A DNA stretch of 64,000 nucleotides, from positions 8,096,706-8,160,705 of the forward strand of contig NC_088296.1 in the NCBI RefSeq assembly GCF_032854445.1. The letters run 5' to 3'. The notes below the pieces were generated by a model. It was not told where the DNA came from. It saw nothing but the letters and a program-made list of their open reading frames with translations, and made no database searches. Source of the DNA: Liolophura sinensis (Eukaryota; Mollusca; Polyplacophora; Chitonida; Chitonidae). Positions 49,191 to 59,300 of the stretch are shown in pieces. A program made the position numbers and the translations under genes. How positions within the stretch are numbered: the stretch's first letter is position 1; the number at the start of each line of letters is the position of its first letter.

Positions 49191-49194
49191 GAAT

Positions 49195-49345
49195 TGGGCA
49201 GTGTTATGTCTGGTGTCTTTCGGCAGCAATAATATGTTAGTAGTGTGGGCTCACACTGCCACACAAAGGCATATATGATGTTTTATGGTTGTCATGATAA
49301 ACTATGGTAAGTACGGCATAATACCCCAGGAATACATACATTTAA
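49195..49345 (+). mobile_element. SINE-like element of the third family
   Basis: 'agtgttatgtctggtgtctt' to 'ggtaagtacggcataatacc' + 'aatacatacat'. It abuts the 38-bp minisatellite region. Confidence 0.55.
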
Positions 49346-51530
49346 TCTCGTTTCTGCTAGCACACGTATCCCACCCTCCCTCTTTTGGACACTCCATACG
49401 GACACTCTCACGTCTCACAACAAACCAAGCTCATCTCCTCATGTTTACACAAGATAACCAACCAGTTTCACACTCTCGCCTCTGGAACCAGATAACAAAA
49501 GTGTCTCGTTTTCAATACATAACACAAGATATCACAAAGCTCTCTGAGCGTTATGAGCAAAAAATGCTGTCTCATTTTCATAATTTTGTTACCTGATCAA
49601 AGACTATCTAACTCTCCCACTCCTGATAATAAATCGGTCTCATCTGCCTTTTTTTGCTACCTGACAACAACCCTGTTATATCATCCCACCTTTGGCACCA
49701 GACAACAGTCCTGTCATATCCTCCTATCTCTGGCACCAATCAAGAGCCCTGTCACCTCCGTCACCAGGCCTCTGTCACCAGACAACAGCCCTGTCATATC
49801 ATCCCACCTTTGTCACCAGACAACAGCCCTGTCATATCATCCCACCTTTGGCACCAGACAACAGTCCTGTCATGTGCTCCTATCTCTGGCACCAATCAAG
49901 AGCCCTGTCACCTCTGTCATCAGACCTCTGTCACCAGACAACAGCCCTGTCATATCATCCCACCTTTGGCACCAGACAACAGTCCTGTCATGTGCTCCTA
50001 TCTCTAGCACCAATGAAGAGCCCTGTCACCTCTGTCATCAGACCTCTGTCACCAGACAACAGCCCTGTCATATCATCCCACCTTTGTCACCAGACAACAG
50101 CCCTGTCATATCATCCCACCTTTGACACCAGACAACAGCCTTGTCATGTGCTCCTATCTCTGGCACCAATCAAGAGCCCTGTCACCTCTGTCATCAGACA
50201 ACAGCCCTGTCATATCATCCCACCTTTGGCACCAGACAACAGCCCTGTCATATCATTCCACCTTTGGCACCATACAACAGCCCTGTAATATCCTCCTATC
50301 TCTGGCACCAATCAAGAGCCCTGTCACCTCTGTCATCAGACCTCTGTCACCAGACAACAGCCCTGTCATATCATCCCACCTTTGGCACCAGACAACAGTC
50401 CTGTCATGTGCTCCTATCTCTAGCACCAATGAAGAGCCCTGTCACCTCTGTCATCCCACCTTTGGCACCAGACAACAGCCCTGTCATATCATCCCACCTT
50501 TGTCACCAGACAACAGCCCTGTCATATCATCCCACCTTTGGCACCAGACAACAGCCCTGTCATGTGCTCCTATCTCTGGCACCAATCAAGAGCCCTGTCA
50601 CCTCTGTCATCAGACAACAGCCCTGTCATATCATCCCACCTCTGTCACCAGACAACAGCCCTGTCATATCATCCCACCTTTGACACCAGACAACAGCCCT
50701 GTCATATGCTCCTATCTCTGGCACCAATCAAGAGCCCTGTCACCTCTGTCATCAGACCTCTGTCACCAGACAACAGCCCTGTCATATCATCCCACCTTTG
50801 GCACCAGACAACAGTCCTGTCATGTGCTCCTATCTCTAGCACCAATGAAGAGCCCTGTCACCTCTGTCATCAGACCTCTGTCACCAGACAACAGCCCTGT
50901 CATATCATCCCACCTTTGGCACCAGACAACAGCCCTGTCATGTGCTCCTATCTCTGGCACCAGTCAAGAACCCTGTCACCTCTGTCATCAGACCTCTGTC
51001 ACCAGACAACAGCCCTGTCATATTACCCCACCTCTGACACCAAACAGGAGCCATGTCATATCCCCCCACCTCTGGAACCAGGCAACAGCCTTGCCATATC
51101 CTTCCTCCTCTGGCACCCGACAACAGCCCTGTTATATCCTCCTACCTCTGGCACCAGACAACAGTCCTGTCATATTCTCCCACCTCTGGCACCAGCCAAC
51201 AACGTTGTCATATCCTCTCACCTAGGGCATTAGACAAGAAACCTGTCATATTCTCCCACCTCTGGCACCAGACAGCCAGTGTCAGTCCTGACGCCAAACA
51301 ACAAAACTACCATAACCTTTTAATATCAGAAAAAAATGTCACATTGTTCCACTTGTCTCACTCCTCGATGTCTGACACCAAAAATAAAGCCTATCACAAC
51401 GTTTGACACCGCACAGCAAACCTGCCGGAGCCTCCCACTTTTGACGCCACCAAGGAGATCTGTCACTGCATCTATCAAAGGACACTGCACAGGCCAACCC
51501 GTTAGCAGTCAGCCCCTTAGCAGTCACCTA
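49340..51530. repeat. 38-bp minisatellite with higher-order structure
   Basis: Unit 'caccagacaacagccctgtc' + 'atatcatcccacctttgg' (38 bp). It is regular from about 49670 to 51230 and degenerate at both edges. Variant units (with 'gtgctcctatctc', 'gtcacctctgtcatcagacc') recur in blocks of about 115-155 bp, showing higher-order repeats. No unit carries a stop in any plus frame, so long frames are artefacts. A diverged outlier lies at 52710-53045. Confidence 0.9.
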
Positions 51531-51710
51531 TTTCTCAGCGAATATAATTTACAGTGGATTGCATTTTAGTATACTACTGTAATCTGATAACTCCGTTTAA
51601 ACCCTTGGAGGTTTAATCTTGATCCTCATGTTTTATCGGCCAATATTTTACCATACGCCCAGAAGGGATGAAAGAGTTGATGTTTTCGGTGATATAACAG
51701 CACCTATGTA

Positions 51711-51947
51711 CAGGGTGTCCCAGAAGTCGCGCACCATCAAGAAGGAGGTTGAATGCTTGGGATACAGAGCGGTGTGTTGCCTCACCTCTTTCAAACATAA
51801 AAACCAATCCAACTCTTTCTTGTACTGTTAGTTTATTAGCCATAATTAACTCTGAAAGAGAGAGAAAAAAAATTTAAAATCAGTATGAAATCTGAAACAC
51901 AGAAAAAAATGAAAATCAGCATGGTGTACGACTTCTGGGACACCCTG
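51711..51947. mobile_element. Mariner-like miniature element with 27-bp terminal inverted repeats
   Basis: Termini 'cagggtgtcccagaagtcg' on both ends in inverted order, 27 bp with two mismatches; left flank TA. Inside, on the minus strand at 51843, a short frame starts MANKLTVQERVGLVFMFERG, which resembles the N-terminal helix-turn-helix of DDE transposases; the rest is deleted. Probably a non-autonomous derivative. Confidence 0.72.
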
Positions 51948-51949
51948 TG

Positions 51950-52700
51950 TATATAAATATTGGTACAGAAGGTGGAAGGGATTTGTTTTAAACGTTGTAG
52001 TGTTTTATTCACTAATCTTTCTCCCAGTGGCTTCTGTGTCGCTTGGTATTATGAACCAGTCCACTTTGTTGAGTTCTTTTACACGGTGTTAAGGATCTGT
52101 GATATTACGCAAAGTGTGTCTTAGTGAACGCATACTATCCCTGTGCTGCATTGAGAGTATCCTACCCTGTGAGACTAATACCATTGGCTAGAACATATCT
52201 CGCCTTTCTCCAGGTATTTTGATGTGGTTATCTGCCAACAACAATGCATCTGTCATCCTGTAAATAGTGTATAAAAAAGAACATAAATTGTTAACTAGCA
52301 CTAGCATTGTCTATTAATTATTTCTTTTATCCCGAGAAGACTAAGCTTTAATGACAGAGGTACTTGGAGCACCCAGAGTAAACCATCGAACTTTGGCAAA
52401 TTACTAACCAACTTTTTCACACGTGGCGTGCAGAAAGGCCCATCAAACAGTAGAAGGATAGGAGCACCAAAATTCTCTGCCTCAGTAGCGGCATTGTCAG
52501 GTATCTGTAGGTCGTTCCCATACCCACACAACAGTTAATACTTTTTTATAAAATATCGACAAATACACCCACATGTACTGTGATGCTCAGACCACTTTAC
52601 AGTGTAAAAGCCCAAAATAAGAGTGAAGCAAGAATGAAATATTTATCCAATATAGTAAATATATAGTTATAGTTTCTAAGTGCCACTTCATCCTCTCATT
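51950..52700. other. Unassigned; 76-codon minus frame at 52531-52301
   Basis: The frame has no recognisable domain and does not resemble the expected next SAMHD1 exon. Confidence 0.35.
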
Positions 52701-52709
52701 TCTAGCAGC

Positions 52710-53045
52710 AAGCAACAGGCCTTCGTCATTCTCTTAATTATGACGTCAGGCAACATCCCGTAAATTCTCACTTCAGCTACATTAATCAAAATTTTCTCTC
52801 GCTCTCACAAATGTGTGTTCAGCCTCTCCCTTCATACACCAGACAAGAACCCTGTTTCACCATCTCCCTTCTGGCACCAGAGGAGAAACCTGACACATCC
52901 TTCCACTCCTGAAGGCAGACAACAAATCTGTTTAACCATTTCCCTTCTGTCACCAGATACGACATCTGACACATATCTCCACTTCGGACATCACATAACA
53001 AACCTGTCTCAACCTCTCACTTCTGACACCTGACGTCAAATATGT
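52710..53045. repeat. Diverged outlier of the 38-bp minisatellite
   Basis: Units such as 'acaccagacaagaaccctgt' and 'tctgtcaccagatacgacat' recur at roughly 38-40 bp. It is separated from the main array by about 1.2 kb that includes a miniature transposon. Confidence 0.6.
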
Positions 53046-53267
53046 AACATCCTTCACTAGCTATATATGTCCACATTATAGGCTTAGGTATATGTGCGTA
53101 TTTCGTAATTGTTCCTTTGTAATTTATGTTTACTTTTTTTCTTTCTAAAATTTAGGGGATGACTTAAAGCTTGGTGCAATAACTCTGGCCTTTCGACTTC
53201 ACAAATTTCAATTTTCCAGAATAAAATTGACACAAAAATTAGCAGCTGCATCAGACAATAGACTTAC

Positions 53268-53359
53268 ATTTCCTCTATGAGTTGAGTGACGCGGTGTTGA
53301 TAAGCTCTCCGGTACAGATGCATGCGAGTGTGGAACATTTCAAGCAAATTTGCTGCCTC
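53268..53359 (-). CDS. SAMHD1: SAMHD1-like exon with MFHTR and RRAYQHR
   Basis: 92 nt, phase 0 to 2, donor GTAAGTC. It encodes [20 protein letters not shown] then [10 protein letters not shown]. The next exon should begin within the IxDAF-type segment, but I do not see it. Confidence 0.85.
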
Positions 53360-56300
53360 CTGTATGGAAACCAATATATAATTAATTTAAACTTTTTTCA
53401 TAGAGCGACTAAGAAAGCATGTATTTTTAAACGCAGAAACTTGATATAACGTGAATATTTGGCGTCGTACAGTCATCAGTGTTTAACTCAACAAAATGAG
53501 TTTAAATTTGATTTCAAAGATTAATTCTGAACCATTAATAACCCGATACTTAAACACCTCAGAAATGTTTAAAAAAAAACAAACCCTAATTAGAGGCTCT
53601 TGGGCCATATGCAATGCATTATATGAAAGATTATTGTTTTATCTTATGCAGCAAACCTGCCCTAACGTCTCAATTTGTTGGTTAGGTAAAGGTAAGTTCA
53701 TAAATATAGACTTTGTGCACGTAAAAGTGTCTATAAACAGAGAAAAATACAAACTAAAGCAACGCAGTTTTGCTGGCCAGATTCACTGTATTTGCATTTT
53801 AAAAGTAACCTCATGAAGAAATTATTTATTTGTTTACTTATTGATCTGATTGGGGTCTTAAGCCGCACTGAAGAATATTTCACTCATATAAAGGCGGTCA
53901 GCATTATGGTTGGAGAAAACCTGACATAGCCAATGGGGGATATCCACGACACATCCATCGACATGATGCTGGCAGACGTGCATACATCTACGACCCTACC
54001 AAAATTCAGGAGCTAAAATGTTTAGACAATGTGTAGGTTTCACCTGATAGTCCAGTGGACTGATCTTTTCTAATATTCTCTGATTGCATGAAAACCGTTA
54101 CTTAACTGACACTGAATACATAAGAACATCAACCAGTCTTATATTTGAATCTACCGCAACACAAATAATATTTGGTCTTTAAACAAAGTGTGAAAATAGG
54201 CAATCTATACTTCTAACTCCTCACGTCGTGTGTAAACTGCTTTTCATACCTCCTTTCTGTAGCATATCTGCCGCTCTTCGCCTACGTCAATGACTCTTGC
54301 AAACTTGATCAGTCGTTCATGCTCAAAACTGTTACGAATGCCCAGGCCGTGACAGTCTCGAGCGACGTAATCCCACTTATCCACGTCAATGCCATTGCGC
54401 TTGTTAGCCACAATCTGTCCATGTAGAATAAAACAATGTTTCTACAGCACATTCTGTTCACGAAGAAAACCAAATCCCGAAATCCCGGAAAGGGCTTTTA
54501 GAAATCCGAGGTCATCCTCAGATTGCCGGCAGAATATTCACGTACGAGCGGAGAGAAAGTCAGCATGAGCTGGCATTTTTTTTCGGCTAACAGGATAATC
54601 TTAATCTCTTTTTTAAAGGAGAAGAAAGTTTAAATATCAACCATAAACCATTTAATGAGCATGGTTTTCCTTGCAGGTAAATGTCATAAACAAATTCTAG
54701 TATGTACCTCAAGTTGACAAGTTATTAACAAAGTCAGCGCTAAGATCCGCTGTGGGCGACTCAAGTTTGCCTAAAAACTAGTCCTGAAGTCTTCTGTGTT
54801 AGGAGAATTGCTATCGGAAACCGCCGAAGTACAGTTCCTACATTTCCCGTAGAACTCTTCTTCCCCGAATGTAGAGAACAGTGCAGTTCGTTTCCCGCAT
54901 GACGATTGGTATACCAGAATGTTGGACGTAGGTTCCGAGTTTACACGAACAAGCCGGCAGTTTTAACGACACTTATTAGCTGAGAGGCACCACACCCCCA
55001 GCATAAATTAGAGGGTGTTAAAGATGGAGGACGTGATGGACTCAGCGATTTATGCCAGCTTTGCCCTTTTCATGCTTTATGTGTATGGCGAGGAAAAATC
55101 GCCATACTATGCAGCAGACACCACCAGATGGGAAAAAAATGTGCACTTTTCAGCCTATAGTGTCATGTTTTTAAGTTCCCTTCTTCTTTAAAACACACCG
55201 TTTTCGTACAACGAGTCTCTAGTACGGTCCAGATTTCTCACCTTTGGGTCGCCTCACTTTAATTTACATGTCTCACCTGATTTTAACGGCACGTAAGAAG
55301 GGACTGCATAAAGAAAATTGTGGTTTTAGGCAAAATTAAGAAAGATATCCCATTTTTTTTCCTTTTTGAGCTTTACTTTATATTTTTAACTGGACCCCTA
55401 TTTTATGCGTATTGTCCTTAAATGTTCAGGATTTTATTTTATTTTATTCATTTGTTTAAGTTTTGTTTAACGCCATGCTCAATCCTTTTTTACTTAACTC
55501 ATGGTGGTCAGTTTTATGGGTGGAGAAGACTACTCTGGAAAAACCAACGACGTTTGGCAGTTTTGTCACTAAATCTGCACAAGCAGTCACAGCTGGGGAT
55601 TGTACAAATGATCCACCCACAGCCGTGTTTGAACCGCCATCTCCTGTATCCTAGTTATTGAAAGGTGACCACTTTTCACCATTGTACCACGGCCCGGTTA
55701 AAAAAAAAACCTGACTCAATGCAAAAAAAAAGAAAAAAAGAGAAAAGGCAAAGAATAAAGCCGGAAATATATCTCTATGACATTATGACAGAATTACCTC
55801 ATATAGAAATTTCTTCCCTTCTCTTCCAGTCTCTCGCAAGGCCTGAATAAAGAAACAATAGTGCAAATAATTTGACGCTAATACTTTCTCCGACTAATTT
55901 AGTCAGCATTATGTGACTCGCCTTATCACGTGGAATATTTTACCAGAATTCAAAATAAACGAAACAATAAATTTCTACCAGGATTGTATTGAAACGATTA
56001 TGCATGTATGATTTGGTCTAGTACCTGTCCACACTTCCCATCAATAAGCTCTTTAATAAACGAAATGTCCGTCTCCTCCAGGTGATGTTTTTTGAACTCT
56101 CCCAGCAAATCATTGCTTTCTATAAGATGATCAAACATCTTCTTTGAGGCATCCTCGTGCTGAAACAAAAAATGTGGGTACAAATAAGATTTACACTGTG
56201 TCCATTTCGTGAGTGTTCACATATGTATACATTCAGTTTCACAAATTCACATAGGCTTGCTGGTGCGCCGCGTATGCATTGGAGTATAAATGACAAGTGC

Positions 56301-59300
56301 AATGACTGATAGAGCACATGTATACTGAGCAACTGAGCACACATACAGTAGGTGGAACGTGTAGAGCACACTGACATCGCGTGACACATGTAGAGCACAT
56401 ATACACTGAGTGGTATAGCACATGTACATTCGGTAGTAGAGTACACGTACATGGGTATGATAGAGCACACGGACAATGGCTGGTACACCACCCGGACATT
56501 GCCTGGTACAGCACACGGGCATTAAAAGAGAGAGCACACGGACATTGAATGATGGAACACACCGACAATGGATGAGAAAGCACACCGACATTGCCTGGTA
56601 GAGCATACGGACATTGGATGAGAGAGCACACGGGGCATTAGATGACAAACCACACGGACATTGGCTGGTAGAGCATATGGATATTGGATGAGAGAGCACA
56701 CGGGCAATGACCCATAGAGCACACGGACGTTGGGTGATGAAAAACAACGACACAGGATGAGAAAGCACACCGACATTGGTTGGTGGAGCATATGGACATT
56801 GGATGAGAGAGCACACGGACATTCGATGAGAGAGCACACGGGGGTTGCATTTTAAAGCCTTAGTTGTGTCTCAACCCAGTCTTGATCCTGGATTTACTGG
56901 TCCCGAAGCGGACACATTACCAACTGTGCTAGTAAATTAAATGGCAAATGTTCTCGCTAATGGCTTATACACGAACGTTTTACATGTACATAAAGACTGA
57001 GTGGTACTTGTAACTTGCACGTAGACGTATATTATTACTGGATAGTTAAGTGCATATACACCAAACAGACCTCCACTTCTATATTTAACATATATGTTTA
57101 CTGTTTTTACATATAACGACATATTTGAAAATTTAGATTCAATCACATTTAAAAAAAAAGATGTATAGCTAATTTGTCATTTGTGTAGTTCCACATAAGG
57201 GATCTTTGATAACTACCCGACAACCTCTTTTGACACTAAAACCCACAGTGAAATCAAAGATGAGCCAGGGAAATTCACGGCTGCCCATTATGTACCTGAC
57301 TAGCCTTATGATGACATGCCAGTGTGTAACAAGGCGGTCCTAGGGGAGACAACTCCTCCTTAGGCACATGACAAGCCAAAGGGCGTCACGAAAGAGCACG
57401 CTGGCGCCACGGACAACCAATAAAAACCACAGTTCACCGCTGGATATCTTGATGAATAACCGCAATGTAGCCAAGGGAAGCTAACAGAGCACAATTTTAG
57501 ACACGCACTTGTGCGAAACTTTAAAACCTGTATATTGGGGAAATAAATTCAAGGCAACAATCTTACTTTCCATTTTCGCTTTAGCCCTCTCTTCTCATGC
57601 ACTCTAGGTATGAGCGACTGATCAAAGAGATGAGAGAAAGGCCCGTGCCCTGTGAACATAGCGCATCTGAGATCAAGTTTATTGCATTTATCAGAGTGTA
57701 AACGTACTGATGTGTGGTTAAACTACTTGCTGTTCAATTTGAACATGATAGTGTTCTACATATAGGTTCAAACTAAGCCTTACGCGAGGAAATCGTGGTA
57801 GAAGGAGATCGGTTGGGCCTCCATGAATGGGGTCTTGCATGAACTTCGTTAAAAAGCACATTTTCTAGCCCTTCGCCAACTTTGCATATGCATTGTTTAT
57901 GTTATGGGAGAGTTCGCCTGAAACTTGCCAAATGTCAGCGATTTACTCAGTGTATGGCTTTATTTAACTCATAATTTGAATGTTGCTTAACACCCTTCTA
58001 AACGAATGTTTGCTGAAGATGATATAAGGGCGTGCTGCGTGGGTATACGGCTTGATATTTCGTCCAGAAAATCAATATTTTCTTAATAACTTATCATAAT
58101 GAAAAGCATATCGGACATTTTTTCTTACATTAATACTGGTGCTTAAGCCAACGCTCGCTGAATTTTCACTAACGCTTTTACTCGCGCGATCAGCAGCACA
58201 TCGAGAAAAAAACGTCACGGCACGCTGGATGAGAAGAACACGAAGCCGAAATGGGGACGTTGGTTTAACTGTAAGCTTTCGGTGAATTGCTAGTTAGTCG
58301 ATTTTGATTCAATGGGCAAGAGTGTGCAATTCAATTCTCTCAAACGTGTCTCGAACGTTGTAGACGAGCGTAGCTATGTGCCGGCACGTGCGTCCCTGGT
58401 CCCATACCTATACAGAAGAGTGTTTTTATCGGCTGGCACGCGCGTGCCTGACTCTATACGTATACAGAAGAGCCCTGTTATCGGCTGGCAAGAGTCTACC
58501 TGACTCCGTAGGAAGACAGAAAAAATATCTTCCCCTGTTAGGCGAATATGGTAGCTTATCCCAGTCTAGAATTGACACGAACGTACTCGATCGTCATTAA
58601 TCGCTTTTTGCCACGAAGGCACCATGAACATGGAGAAAATGGGCATTCTCAGATTCCCACTCCAAGGCCGATTCAAAGCCCATTATGTGTCTTAGCGACT
58701 ACAAAAACTTTAACCGCATGTTCACAGCAAGTTACATTCATACAGATATCATGCAGACATATACCTCAGACATATACCAATGTACACACGTACCTAGATC
58801 TTGTACAGCAATAGGTCTAGAATTGCTTGCCTTGATGGGAATATCACTCTTTCCAGCAGGAGTCTGTTATTGTTGGAGTCAATGGGATTTTCTCCCTTTC
58901 CTTTGTTTACCTTAATAGGAATCTGCCAGCAAGGGTATATAATGGTTTACCTTGATAAAAATGTCTCTCTTTCCAGCAAGGTTTAGTATTCTTTTTCTTC
59001 AGATATATTTTCGCAAAAGGGGACATATTTTCAAAAAAGCAGGGGTTGACACTGTTGTATTTTTTACTTGGCTAAGCCCTAAAGTTTAACAACTGGAGTC
59101 TACGATTGTTTACCCGAATGGACGGGTCTATATTCAGATCAGGTGTCCACTACCACAAACCATGACTGAGATTAATATATTCAGAGCAGAGGTTTACTGT
59201 CACTCGCCTCATTGGTGACATGTATAAGATGTGTCGACAACTTCAAAACTATAAGGAAACATGACTCCATGGTTTACCTAAAGAAGCCAGAATGAAATAA

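Noticed and set aside
50122-51225. 367-codon plus-strand frame, and the overlapping frames of 180-231 codons
   Set aside because: The frame is simply the 38-bp minisatellite read through; all three frames are open and the peptide is pure repeat.
49340-51530. CRISPR-like array
   Set aside because: Units are contiguous without spacers, and the context is animal genomic DNA.
52301-52531. Next exon of the SAMHD1-like gene
   Set aside because: Peptide does not match the expected IxDAF segment, and the phase-2 entry is not supported.
56247-56837. 196-codon minus-strand frame with many Cys/Leu residues
   Set aside because: 23-bp minisatellite in an intron; open in several frames at once.
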